Positions 19,301-28,039 of a stretch of 52,980 nt of DNA are shown piece by piece. The stretch is from Bacteroidales bacterium. Lineage in GTDB: Bacteria > Bacteroidota > Bacteroidia > Bacteroidales > VadinHA17. Below the pieces are notes generated by a model, which was not told the origin of the DNA, did no database searches, and saw nothing but the letters and a program-made list of their open reading frames with translations. The stretch lies in contig JAIPBU010000027.1 of the NCBI GenBank assembly GCA_021738535.1, positions 1 to 52,980 on the forward strand, given 5' to 3'. The first letter of the stretch is position 1. Each line of letters starts with the position of its first letter. The position numbers and the translations under genes were made by a program.

Positions 19301-20911
19301 ATGAAAAAAAGCAGATTAATAGGATTGGTGGCATTGATGATGATATCGCTTGCTGGCATTATCACTGTGCAGCTTATATGGATAAATAATGCTGTAAAGG
19401 TTCGCAGTGATCTGTTTACACGTTCCGTGTTTAATAGTCTGCATAATTCAGCAAGAAAACTGGAGTATTCAAAACAATTATCTTTTTACAACCAAATGAT
19501 GAGGGCTGATTCATTGTTTGAAAGTGAAGTTAAAGAAATGAATATGTACCCCTTCGTTAATCCGGACAGGGTGCCACTGATATCAGATTATCTATTGAAC
19601 CAGGGGATTAGTGGTGCGGCTCAAAATTTTTGGTTCAGCTTAAATGACGAAAGTGGTAATTTAAGTGTAAGAAGTGATTTTCAGCAGTATAGCCTGAATG
19701 ACAGTATGTTGGCCGGGGATCCCAATTCATTGAACCAGAATGTGAGTGGCCAGGCAAGGTATGTTGATCCCGGTCAGTTAAGATCATGGCTGGAACAAAA
19801 ATCCAGAGATCTTCGGAGGATGGGAGAAAAAATGATATCAGAACTTTATGATTGGGAGTTGAACTCAAGGGCCGGGAGTGACGAAGTGCTATCAGTACTG
19901 TATGATGAGCTCAGGAATGCAGGGATAAATACACCTTTTGAATTTGCTATTATTGAAGGTAATGAAATAGTGGATGGTATCTACAAGGAAGGATCTGAGT
20001 CAAAGCTTCTGAACAGTAAATTCAAGGTTGACCTGTTCAACGAACGACTGATCCCCAGAAATACCAGGATATCACTGCTTTTTCCGGAACAAAAAAATTA
20101 TATACTTTCTTCTATGTCACTGATTCTGGGAGGATCAATGCTGTTTAGCCTGATTATACTGATTACATTTGCACTAAGCATTTTCTTTATACTGAGGCAG
20201 AAAAGAGTGTCACAGATGAAATCTGATTTTATTAATAATATGACCCACGAGTTTAAGACACCAATAGCAACTATTTCCTTGGCCGCAGATACAATAAATA
20301 ACCCGAGGATTATCAGTGATAGCGATCAGGTGAAGCACTTTATCGGTATGATCAAGAAAGAGAACACCAGGATGAATAAGCAGGTTGAGAATATATTACA
20401 AATATCTTCACTCGATAAAAGTGAAATGGAATTCAGCTTCTCCGAAATTGATATGCACGCTGTAATAAATAGAGCTATTGAGACAGTCGAGATACAGGTT
20501 GAAGGGCGAAATGGCAACATATTCTTTTATCCTGAAGCAGGTGACTCTGTTGTTTATGCTGACAGAGAACATATCACAAATCTTATGCATAATCTTCTTG
20601 ATAATGCCAATAAGTATAGTATAGGAGAACCTGAGATTACGGTAAGTACAGTGAACAGGTACGGCTATTTTGTTGTATCAGTTGCAGATAAAGGTGTAGG
20701 TATGAGCAGAGCTGTGCAAACCAGGATTTTTGATCGCTTTTACAGGAAGCCTGAAGGTAATGTGCATAATGTAAAAGGCTTTGGCCTAGGACTGAGTTAT
20801 GTTAAAGCCATTGTAAGTGCACATAATGGAGACATAAAAGTATACAGTGAAGTGGGATCAGGCACAACCTTTGAGGTGTTTTTACCGCAAAATGAAAATT
20901 ATTATGAGTGA
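19301..20911 (+). CDS. Sensor histidine kinase, RprX-like
   Basis: 536 residues from the ATG at 19301 (MKKSRLIG); the frame extends to a TTG at 19268. Two membrane helices (about 6-28 and 270-297) flank a roughly 240-residue periplasmic sensor. The cytoplasmic part has HisKA with MTHEFKTPIATISL (phospho-acceptor His), then HATPase with LLDNANKYS, DKGVGM and GFGLGLSYVKAI. Architecture and partner resemble Bacteroides RprX. It should phosphorylate the response regulator encoded immediately downstream, whose start overlaps this gene by 20 bp. The signal sensed is unknown. Confidence 0.9.
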   Translation: MKKSRLIGLVALMMISLAGIITVQLIWINNAVKVRSDLFTRSVFNSLHNSARKLEYSKQLSFYNQMMRADSLFESEVKEMNMYPFVNPDRVPLISDYLLNQGISGAAQNFWFSLNDESGNLSVRSDFQQYSLNDSMLAGDPNSLNQNVSGQARYVDPGQLRSWLEQKSRDLRRMGEKMISELYDWELNSRAGSDEVLSVLYDELRNAGINTPFEFAIIEGNEIVDGIYKEGSESKLLNSKFKVDLFNERLIPRNTRISLLFPEQKNYILSSMSLILGGSMLFSLIILITFALSIFFILRQKRVSQMKSDFINNMTHEFKTPIATISLAADTINNPRIISDSDQVKHFIGMIKKENTRMNKQVENILQISSLDKSEMEFSFSEIDMHAVINRAIETVEIQVEGRNGNIFFYPEAGDSVVYADREHITNLMHNLLDNANKYSIGEPEITVSTVNRYGYFVVSVADKGVGMSRAVQTRIFDRFYRKPEGNVHNVKGFGLGLSYVKAIVSAHNGDIKVYSEVGSGTTFEVFLPQNENYYE

Positions 20912-21599
20912 AATTTCGAAGATCTTGCTTGTTGAAGACGATCTGAGTTTTGGTTCAGTACTCAAATCATACCTTGAGATAAATGATTTTTCTGTTGACT
21001 GGATTGACGATGGTAAATATGCTATGGATAAATTCAGGAAAGAACAATACGACCTGTGCATTCTGGATATTATGCTTCCTAATGTTGATGGTTTTTCATT
21101 GGCATCAGAAATTAGAGCTCTGGATAAAACCATCCCTCTAATCTTTCTGACCGCAAAGAAGCTTAAAGATGATGTGCTCCATGGCTATGGACTGGGGGCT
21201 GATGACTACATAACCAAACCTTTTGATACAGACATCCTGCTGGCAAAAATTAAAGCTATAATTGGCAGAAACTCCGGGATTGATAAGGCAAAGGAAGAAA
21301 TCATCCTCGGTAAATATATCTTTGATCCCACGATCAGAAGCCTGAAAATGGGTGATGATGAAAGGAAATTATCTCCCAAGGAAGCTCAGCTCCTTGAGAT
21401 GCTGGCTGATTCTTCTAATACATTGTTAAGCAGGGAGACTGCCCTGAAAGCAATTTGGGGCTCGGATGATTATTTCACTGCAAGGAGTATGGATGTGTAT
21501 ATTACCAAACTGAGAAAGTACCTTGCCGGTGACAGCAATATATCAATAAAAAACATACATGGTGCCGGGTTCCAGATGATAATCAATGATGATTACTAG
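20892..21599 (+). CDS. OmpR-family response regulator, RprY-like
   Basis: 235 residues from the ATG at 20892; an ATG at 20904 is also possible. The receiver has LLVEDD, the phospho-acceptor CILDIMLPNVDGF, FLTAK and ITKPFD. The C-terminal winged helix (about 135-235) has KLSPKEAQLLEML and the recognition segment RSMDVYITKLRKYL. The phrase FLTAKKLKDDVLHGYGLGADDY (seen as FLTAK-KLKDDV-GADDY) is characteristic of RprY-type regulators. It binds DNA and controls transcription upon phosphorylation by the overlapping kinase. Its stop overlaps the convergent cdd stop by 4 bp. Confidence 0.92.
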   Translation: MKIIMSEISKILLVEDDLSFGSVLKSYLEINDFSVDWIDDGKYAMDKFRKEQYDLCILDIMLPNVDGFSLASEIRALDKTIPLIFLTAKKLKDDVLHGYGLGADDYITKPFDTDILLAKIKAIIGRNSGIDKAKEEIILGKYIFDPTIRSLKMGDDERKLSPKEAQLLEMLADSSNTLLSRETALKAIWGSDDYFTARSMDVYITKLRKYLAGDSNISIKNIHGAGFQMIINDDY

Positions 21600-22081
21600 C
21601 CGGGTAAAAGGCTTTTGAATTGCAATGGCAGGAGACTTTCTATGTCTTCTGCAATGTAAATCCTGGATTCGCCAAACATGATTACTCTGATTCTCTTGCC
21701 TGATTTATGTTCTTCTTCTGCCATTACCTGTCTGCACTTTCCGCAAGGGGTAACAGGTTCTTTCGTAAAATCTTTGTTGCGGTGGGCACAAACAGCTATA
21801 TCTGTTATTGCAGACCCGGGATAGTTAGCTCCTGCATAGGCAATTGCAGCATGTTCAGCACAAATGCCTGACGGGAAAGCAGCATTTTCCCTGTTATTAG
21901 CAGTAATGATTTCTCCTGAATCCAGCATTAAGGCTGCTCCTACAGCTAAACCGGAATAGGGTGAATGAGAATTTTTGCTCGCATCTTTGGCCATTGTCAA
22001 TAAATACCGGTCACTGTCACTAAGTTCTTCGGGACCGTTGTATTCTCTGATTCTTAATTCAAGTTGTATCAATCTGGACAT
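21596..22081 (-). CDS. cdd: Cytidine deaminase
   Basis: 161 residues. The zinc and catalytic motifs are ICAEHAAIAYA (Cys, Glu; C-A-E) and PCGKCRQVMAE (two zinc cysteines), preceded by SPYSGLAVGAAL and NRENAAFPSGIC. Homotetrameric-class cytidine deaminases convert cytidine and deoxycytidine to uridine forms in pyrimidine salvage. The N-terminal ~25 residues extend past the usual 130-residue core, as in other Bacteroidota. Monocistronic, convergent with the RprY-like gene. Confidence 0.94.
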   Translation of the reverse strand: MSRLIQLELRIREYNGPEELSDSDRYLLTMAKDASKNSHSPYSGLAVGAALMLDSGEIITANNRENAAFPSGICAEHAAIAYAGANYPGSAITDIAVCAHRNKDFTKEPVTPCGKCRQVMAEEEHKSGKRIRVIMFGESRIYIAEDIESLLPLQFKSLLPG

Positions 22082-22248
22082 AAATAAAGATTGTTAATTT
22101 GCAAAATACTAAAAAATGTCTTTAATCAGTTAATAATACCGGTCAAAGGATGTATGTTTTTAATAAATAGTGAGAAGTAGTTAATTACTTGTATAAATAA
22201 ATATTTTCATTTGTGGCATGCTTTAATAATTTTAACAAAAAATTATTT

Positions 22249-23262
22249 ATGCGTAATGTTATTTCCCTTGTAATTGCACTATTGCTTATTACATCCTGTA
22301 GCTCTTTAAGAAGATCAGGAAAGGTTGAAATTCCTGTTCATACTGATAATAATATACGCAGGTATGTTAGTGAGTATGCTGAACTGGCTATGCAGGAGAT
22401 GAGAAGAACAGGCATTCCCGCAAGTATCACCCTGGCACAGGGAATAGTTGAGAGCGATTATGGAAGAAGTCGACTGGCGCGAAAGGCAAATAATCATTTC
22501 GGTATAAAATGCCACAGTGACTGGAAGGGTAAAAAAATATACCATGATGATGACAGGAGAAATGAATGTTTCAGAAGTTACAGGCGGGTAAGTGAATCTT
22601 ACCGTGACCATTCCGATTTTCTTCTAAACGGATCAAGGTATGCTTTTCTTTTTGATCTCGAACCTGATGATTACAGCTCATGGGCCAGAGGACTTAAAAG
22701 GGCCGGATATGCTACAAATCCACGCTATGCCAGAATGCTGATAGATATGATACGGGATAATAATCTGGATGCCTATGACCGGCTGGTAATTAGAGGAAAA
22801 GCATTTTCCCTCCCGGTTGCAGTGACACATGATGAGGAAAGGGTTAACAATGAGGAAGCTCATGTTAATGCTGAAGATAATGAACAGTTTGTGATCAATA
22901 AAAAGAGCAGGATAAAGGTGCGGAACAGGATTCAATATATTATCGTGGAGGAGGACGACACATACCGGAGTATCTCAGATGAATTTGAAATGATGAAGTG
23001 GGAGTTGAAAAAGTATAATGAATTGGAGGAGAAGGCTAAAATCAGGGCAGGGCAGGTTTTGTATCTTCAGCCTAAAAGGAATAAAGCTGAACCGGGTCTT
23101 GATTTTCATATTACAAAGCAGGGGGAGACAATGTATAGTATATCTCAGCTTTACGGTATAAAACTAAAGGCTCTTTATCGTAAGAACAGGATGGAAGTGG
23201 GTACTGAGCCTGCACCGGGAACAGAAATATGGTTGCGGAAAACTAAGCCTGAGGGTCTTTAG
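22249..23262 (+). CDS. Glucosaminidase lipoprotein with two LysM domains
   Basis: 337 residues from the ATG at 22249; the frame runs back to a GTG at 22213 but the ATG opens a clean lipoprotein signal (LLLITSCSS). The glucosaminidase domain (about 35-180) has SITLAQGIVESDYGRSRLARKANNHFGIKC (read as LAQGIVESDYG and NNHFGIKC, the catalytic Glu lying in IVES), and the AGYATNPRYA end. Two LysM modules follow (about 235-280 and 290-335; YIIVEEDDTYRSIS and HITKQGETMYSISQLYGI), for peptidoglycan binding. It should cleave the glycan strand of peptidoglycan from the periplasmic face, in cell-wall turnover or division. Its end overlaps fmt convergently by 20 bp. Confidence 0.9.
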   Translation: MRNVISLVIALLLITSCSSLRRSGKVEIPVHTDNNIRRYVSEYAELAMQEMRRTGIPASITLAQGIVESDYGRSRLARKANNHFGIKCHSDWKGKKIYHDDDRRNECFRSYRRVSESYRDHSDFLLNGSRYAFLFDLEPDDYSSWARGLKRAGYATNPRYARMLIDMIRDNNLDAYDRLVIRGKAFSLPVAVTHDEERVNNEEAHVNAEDNEQFVINKKSRIKVRNRIQYIIVEEDDTYRSISDEFEMMKWELKKYNELEEKAKIRAGQVLYLQPKRNKAEPGLDFHITKQGETMYSISQLYGIKLKALYRKNRMEVGTEPAPGTEIWLRKTKPEGL

Positions 23263-24217
23263 AGATTATGGCCTTACTGATATCAAAACCTCGCAGGAAA
23301 TCAGCCACAGGCATCATTTTTTTACCTTCTATTTGAAGCATTTCAATTTCAATACTGATTCCTTCTGTACCTATACGCAGAAAATTTTTCCCGTCACTTT
23401 CTATTTCTCCCGGACTTAAGTGGCTATGCCCTTTAAGACATTTGCAGCGGCCAATTTTAAGAATATATTTGTTATTTCCTTTTTTAAGAATCGTTCTTGC
23501 CCCTGGGTAGGGGTAGAGACCCCGGATAAAATTATAAACCCGGCTGGCAGGTAAATCCCATTGAATATAACAATCATTGCTGTAAATCTTGGGAGCTTTT
23601 TTCAGTTTTTCTCCCTTCCCGATAAGGCTTTCCTGATCGGTAGTCCTGAAATTGCCCTTTTCAAGTGCTTTAACCGTCTTTACAACAAGCTTGGCTCCCT
23701 CACGCATAAGTTTATCATGCAGGTTCTCTGCACTGTCATCAGCAGAAATACCAACCTTCTTCCTGAAAAGAATATTCCCGGTGTCTATCTTGTCATCAAT
23801 TAAGAAAGTAGTCAGGCCTGTAGTTTTTTCACCATTTATTATGGCATGGTTTATCGGGGCTGCTCCCCTGTATTGAGGTAATAATGATGCATGAAGGTTG
23901 AATGTACCTAAGGAAGGTATTGAATAAAGCTCAGCAGGGAGTTTTCTGAATGCAACAACAACAATAATGTCAGGTTTCAAGTCCGTGACCTGCTTAATAA
24001 AAGAGGGTGCTTTCAGGTTGTCCGGCTGAAGGAGGTTAAGGTAGTTGTCAGTAGCATACTCAGCCACGGCAGATCTTCGTTTATTGAGTCCTCTGCCTGC
24101 CTGTTTGTCAGGCACACTTACCACGCCAACTATATCGTAATTATTCATGAGTAATGTCCCAAGACTCGGGACTGCAAACTCAGGAGTCCCCATGAATATA
24201 ATGCGTGATCTTTTCAT
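23243..24217 (-). CDS. fmt: Methionyl-tRNA formyltransferase
   Basis: 324 residues, normal length. Motifs: IIFMGTPEFAVPSL at the N-terminus, FNLHASLLPQYRGAAPINHAI (catalytic His, read as HASLLPQYRG), IDTGNIL and the Asp-containing loop of the hydrolase fold, plus the C-terminal OB-like domain with YNFIRGLYPYPGA. It formylates initiator Met-tRNA using 10-formyl-THF. Located 93 bp after ribBA, with its own -7 box just upstream. Confidence 0.96.
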   Translation of the reverse strand: MKRSRIIFMGTPEFAVPSLGTLLMNNYDIVGVVSVPDKQAGRGLNKRRSAVAEYATDNYLNLLQPDNLKAPSFIKQVTDLKPDIIVVVAFRKLPAELYSIPSLGTFNLHASLLPQYRGAAPINHAIINGEKTTGLTTFLIDDKIDTGNILFRKKVGISADDSAENLHDKLMREGAKLVVKTVKALEKGNFRTTDQESLIGKGEKLKKAPKIYSNDCYIQWDLPASRVYNFIRGLYPYPGARTILKKGNNKYILKIGRCKCLKGHSHLSPGEIESDGKNFLRIGTEGISIEIEMLQIEGKKMMPVADFLRGFDISKAIISKDPQA

Positions 24218-24239
24218 CCGGTATTATATGTTACAAACG

Positions 24240-24247
24240 CAAAATTA
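24240..24247 (-). promoter_or_regulatory. -7 box for fmt
   Basis: Minus strand TAATTTTG matches TAnnTTTG, 23 bp before the fmt start. No good -33 TTG was found. Confidence 0.45.
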
Positions 24248-24310
24248 TAAAAAATGAAAGAACTGCGATATAAAATGCACCTGTTATTAGACAATTAAGG
24301 CCTGTTAGGG

Positions 24311-25567
24311 TTATTTCTGCTGCTTGACCTTCGGATGTTTATAACAACTCAGGACATGTCCCATCTTATCTGCTTTTGTTTGCAGGTAAAACTCATTGTG
24401 TGGATTCGGGCTTATTTCCAGACTGACTGTTTCAACTATCTCTATGCCGTATCCTTCAAGACCTGCTCTTTTAACAGGGTTGTTGGAGATAAGTTTTATT
24501 TTACCAAGACCAAGCTCTCTCATTATGTTTGCTCCAATGCCATAATCTCTTTCATCTTCACCAAATCCCAGTTCCAGGTTGGCTTCAACTGTATCCCTGC
24601 CCTCTTCCTGCAGTTTATATGTTTTAATTTTATTAAAGAGTCCTATGCCCCTGCCTTCCTGGCTAAGGTAAATAACTGCTCCCTTTCCTTCATTATCAAC
24701 CATTTTCATAGCCTCATGAAGCTGTGGCCCGCAGTCGCATCTCAATGAACCGAAAATATCACCTGTAAAGCATGAAGAATGGACCCTTACCAGTACTGTG
24801 TCGTCTTTAGTCCAGCTGCCTTTTACCAGGGCTGCATGCTCCAGTCCGGTACTGGTTTGCCTGAAAGGAATAAAATCAAAGTCCCCGAATTCAGTTGGCA
24901 GGTTAACCTTTACGCCTTCCTCAAGTATACTTTCTTTATTCAGCCTGTAACTAATGAGATCTCTTATAGAGATGATTTTTATATCGAACTGTTTTGCTAT
25001 TTTAATCAGATCGGGGAGCCTTGCCATCGTACCATCATCGTTCATTATTTCGACAAGAGTTCCTCCCGGCTTTAGCCCTGCAAGTCGAGTCAGATCAACA
25101 GCAGCTTCAGTATGTCCGGCCCTTCTTAAAACGCCTTTTGATTTCGCCTTTAATGGAAATATGTGCCCTGGTCTTCCAAGATCTGATGGTTGGGTGTTCT
25201 TATCCACCAGGGCATTTATGGTAAGACACCTGTCATGTGCAGAAATGCCTGTTGTTGTGTGCTTGCTTATGAGATCCACACTAACAGTGAATGGGGTTTC
25301 ATGAGGAGAAGTATTTTTGCCTACCATCAACTCAAGATCGAGTTTTTCACATCTCTCTTCGGGGAGTGGAACGCATATCAGCCCTCTGCCGTTTTTTGCC
25401 ATGAAATTAACAATTTCCGGAGTTGTCAGCTCTGCGGCACAAATAAAATCACCTTCATTCTCCCTGTCTTCATCATCAACGACGATAACCATTCGTCCGC
25501 TACGTATTTCTTCTATGGCTTCATCTATGGTATTGAAGGGGTTCTCTAACGTATCTTGATTTTTCAT
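24311..25567 (-). CDS. ribBA: Bifunctional 3,4-dihydroxy-2-butanone-4-phosphate synthase / GTP cyclohydrolase II
   Basis: 418 residues with both riboflavin-entry enzymes fused. The RibB half (about 10-210) has [23 protein letters not shown] and [17 protein letters not shown]. The RibA half (about 215-405) has [20 protein letters not shown] with three zinc cysteines, [11 protein letters not shown] and YGIGANI. It makes the two precursors of lumazine from ribulose-5-phosphate and GTP. The upstream leader is only tens of bases long, so an FMN riboswitch is not present between it and its predicted promoter. Confidence 0.96.
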   Translation of the reverse strand: MKNQDTLENPFNTIDEAIEEIRSGRMVIVVDDEDRENEGDFICAAELTTPEIVNFMAKNGRGLICVPLPEERCEKLDLELMVGKNTSPHETPFTVSVDLISKHTTTGISAHDRCLTINALVDKNTQPSDLGRPGHIFPLKAKSKGVLRRAGHTEAAVDLTRLAGLKPGGTLVEIMNDDGTMARLPDLIKIAKQFDIKIISIRDLISYRLNKESILEEGVKVNLPTEFGDFDFIPFRQTSTGLEHAALVKGSWTKDDTVLVRVHSSCFTGDIFGSLRCDCGPQLHEAMKMVDNEGKGAVIYLSQEGRGIGLFNKIKTYKLQEEGRDTVEANLELGFGEDERDYGIGANIMRELGLGKIKLISNNPVKRAGLEGYGIEIVETVSLEISPNPHNEFYLQTKADKMGHVLSCYKHPKVKQQK

Positions 25568-25600
25568 TATGGTATATTGCTGTTCCTGTAAATTTCAGTG

Positions 25601-25608
25601 CAAAAGTA
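25601..25608 (-). promoter_or_regulatory. -7 box for ribBA
   Basis: Minus strand TACTTTTG fits TAnnTTTG. A TTG lies 24 bp further up, somewhat long for the usual spacing. Transcription would start near 25594. Confidence 0.5.
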
Positions 25609-25667
25609 TTATTTGTAATGTAATTTCCCTAACAAAGTTTCAAAATCGATATAAGTCCTTGTATGAC

Positions 25668-26843
25668 TTATGTCATACGTTTTGATTTATCCCACTTACT
25701 GCTTTGTTTTCTTCCCAGAAACCTGGCAATGCCCACAAGTGTTGAAAGATTCATCATAGTAATATAGTAGGGTAAAATAAGATTCTTTGTGTAAGATCTT
25801 GAGCCTCCGGCTACAAACCCGATAAAAGTGAGTAAAATAAAAAGAATTGAAATAATAAGCACGATTAAATATATATCAACTCTGAATGCATTGTTTATTA
25901 CGATACAAAGGTTGATAAATGGAATTATAAAAAATGCAAGCGGGGCCAGAGTCCATCTTAAAACTTTGTGTGATATGTACTGCAAACTGTATGAACCGTA
26001 TTTGAACATATTTAAGAATTCAGGAAGTTTAAATACTATCTGCACTCCACCTGCTGCAATTCTTGATTTGCGTCTTATTTCTTCCTTTATATCAGCTGAT
26101 GGTCTCTCTGTTGCATAAGCCCCCGGGCAATACTTAATTCTATATTTCTGCCTGATAATCATTAACGATAGGAAGAAATCATCATTAATAATGTCCTTAT
26201 CGATTTCTCTGTAAAGATCAGTTTTTATAGCCAGTAATTCACCTGCACCACCAATTGTGGTTTTTAGTCCTGACTCAAGCTTTTTTATCAGAGATTCATA
26301 TCTCCAGTAAATGCCTTCGCCGGAACTAACAGTATTATTACCATTTGACTGACTTATTCTTTTTTCTCCTGCCACACAACCTGTTTTCGAATCTTTGAAA
26401 CAATCAATTACATTGCTTACTGCCTCCTTATTGAGAGCTGTGTTAGCATCTGTTATTATGGTATATGCTTCTTTAACCTTTTGCATGCCCATATTAATGG
26501 CTGCACTTTTACCTGCTCTTTCTCTCTGGTGCAGTATCGTATGATCGGTATGATCTTTCAGGTATTCGTAACTACCATCATCTGATCCGTCAATAATCCA
26601 GATAATATCAAGTTTGTCAGCGGGATAATTTAGAGATTTGATATTATCAATTTTTGCCCTGAGACAATCAAATTCATTATATGCAGGTATCAGAATGCTT
26701 ATTCCTGGTAAAAACTCACCTGGTGTTTCTTCTTTATGATTATTATTTTTGAAAACGTTTAAAACAAAAAGCACGATAAGATACCCTAAGTAGGTGTAAA
26801 ACAGGATTATTAGCAATATCCAGAATATTATCTTTAGAGTCAT
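25668..26843 (-). CDS. Membrane glycosyltransferase, family 2
   Basis: 391 residues. One membrane helix at the N-terminus (about 3-25), a GT-A domain (about 45-270), and three more helices at the C-terminus. GT2 motifs: SILIPAYNE, DIIWIIDGSDDGS, ITDANTALN (DxD-like DAN) and GAGELLAIK, with the acceptor-site EERRK-type segment around EEIRRKSRIAAGG. The layout resembles processive polysaccharide synthases of the BcsA/HasA type, shortened. Probably builds or extends a surface polysaccharide or lipid-linked sugar. Its start overlaps the preceding glycosyltransferase gene by 4 bp (ATGA), so the two are translationally coupled. Substrate unknown. Confidence 0.88.
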   Translation of the reverse strand: MTLKIIFWILLIILFYTYLGYLIVLFVLNVFKNNNHKEETPGEFLPGISILIPAYNEFDCLRAKIDNIKSLNYPADKLDIIWIIDGSDDGSYEYLKDHTDHTILHQRERAGKSAAINMGMQKVKEAYTIITDANTALNKEAVSNVIDCFKDSKTGCVAGEKRISQSNGNNTVSSGEGIYWRYESLIKKLESGLKTTIGGAGELLAIKTDLYREIDKDIINDDFFLSLMIIRQKYRIKYCPGAYATERPSADIKEEIRRKSRIAAGGVQIVFKLPEFLNMFKYGSYSLQYISHKVLRWTLAPLAFFIIPFINLCIVINNAFRVDIYLIVLIISILFILLTFIGFVAGGSRSYTKNLILPYYITMMNLSTLVGIARFLGRKQSSKWDKSKRMT

Positions 26844-28039
26844 TGGGCAATTTTTGAATAGAATTCTACCATTTCACCACACAGCTTCTTATTGTCATAA
26901 TATTTTTTAATAAATGCCCTGGCATTCCCTGAAATGCTGTTATACAATTTTTCATCCATGATTATCCCGAAAAGCTGCTGGATATACTCCCCGGCCGTTG
27001 ATGCTATCAGTAATTCTTTGCCATGGCTGGCATTAATTCCTTCAATACCTTTTGCTGTTGTAACAACTGGTATCCCCATACTCATAGCCTGGATAGCTCT
27101 TACTCTGATACCACTGCCTGAGAGCAGAGGTATAATAAGAGTATAGCTCTTATTCATAAATGCTTCAGCATTGTTTATTTCTCCCAGGTATTCGATACCC
27201 GGTTTATTAAATTTGTTAATTAACCAGTCAGGAGCATTCCTGCCGGCAATTACCATGCGGTGATCCGGGTGCTCTTTGTGAACTGCAGTCCATACTTTGT
27301 TGATAAACCATTGTATGCCCTCCTGGTTGGGTTTCCAGTCAAGACTGCCAATATACCCGATTGTTTTACTATCAGCCTTTGATCGGTCAGGGACTGAAGT
27401 AAACCTTGCATAAGGGAAAGTAAATCCGGGTATATCGATACCTGCATTTTCAAAATACACCTTATCTCTCTCAGTTAATGTAATATGGCAATCGCAGCTG
27501 TTAATAGTCTGAAGCTCATAGTTTTTAAGCCTTTGTGAAAGAACCTGTAAATAGTATTTCCTGAATACATTTTTCTCTCCGGCAGACAGTCTTTCCCATA
27601 TTTCATGTTCCACATTATGTGAGCGCATGGCTATGATACTATTTGAATTTTTTCTTATGCAATCAATGTATGCACTCATGTTTATTCCCTCAATCTGAAC
27701 TATATCAAATTTTTCTCTCCTGAAGATTGATTTTAATTGCTTGCTGAATTGCTTTTTTTTGAAACGTTTAACGTTATATGGGAGCCTTGAGAACAAGAGG
27801 TTCAGGAAAAGATTAAATAAATTAATAGTTGTATTTATTTTAACCGGGATAATCTGTGCTTCAATGGTTCTTTCTTCCGGGTTGCGTAACCTGTTGTCAG
27901 GATGTTTTCCGGTAACAGTATAAACAACGCTTAGTTCAACTTGATGTTCAAGTAATCCTTTAATTGCTGACATTACTGCAAGTGCTCCACCGCTTGTCCC
28001 CGGCCATGGAGGTTTATCAGTTACAATGAGAATTTTCAT
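26840..28039 (-). CDS. Glycosyltransferase, GT-B fold (family 1/4 type)
   Basis: 399 residues from the ATG at 28039 (MKILIVTDKPPWPGTSGGA), which opens directly with the GT-B first strand; an upstream ATG at 28078 would lie deep inside lptF. Motifs: PPWPGTSGGA for acceptor binding, IVQIEGINM, RSHNVEHEIW, IGYIGSLDWKPNQEGI, and IPLLSGSGIRVRAIQAM with GIPVVTTAKGIEG in the sugar-nucleotide domain. It most resembles the WsaF/GT4-like polysaccharide glycosyltransferases. The start overlaps lptF by 23 bp and the end overlaps the GT2 gene by 4 bp, forming an lptF-GT-GT operon. Acceptor and donor sugar unknown. Confidence 0.88.
   Translation of the reverse strand: MKILIVTDKPPWPGTSGGALAVMSAIKGLLEHQVELSVVYTVTGKHPDNRLRNPEERTIEAQIIPVKINTTINLFNLFLNLLFSRLPYNVKRFKKKQFSKQLKSIFRREKFDIVQIEGINMSAYIDCIRKNSNSIIAMRSHNVEHEIWERLSAGEKNVFRKYYLQVLSQRLKNYELQTINSCDCHITLTERDKVYFENAGIDIPGFTFPYARFTSVPDRSKADSKTIGYIGSLDWKPNQEGIQWFINKVWTAVHKEHPDHRMVIAGRNAPDWLINKFNKPGIEYLGEINNAEAFMNKSYTLIIPLLSGSGIRVRAIQAMSMGIPVVTTAKGIEGINASHGKELLIASTAGEYIQQLFGIIMDEKLYNSISGNARAFIKKYYDNKKLCGEMVEFYSKIAQ

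Noticed and set aside
24335..25559. Several ORFs opposite ribBA
   Set aside because: Shadows of a well-conserved gene with no start signals or recognisable products.
24311..25667. FMN riboswitch upstream of ribBA
   Set aside because: Only about 27 bases separate the predicted transcription start from the ATG, and no RFN-like conserved segments are seen in 25568-25667.
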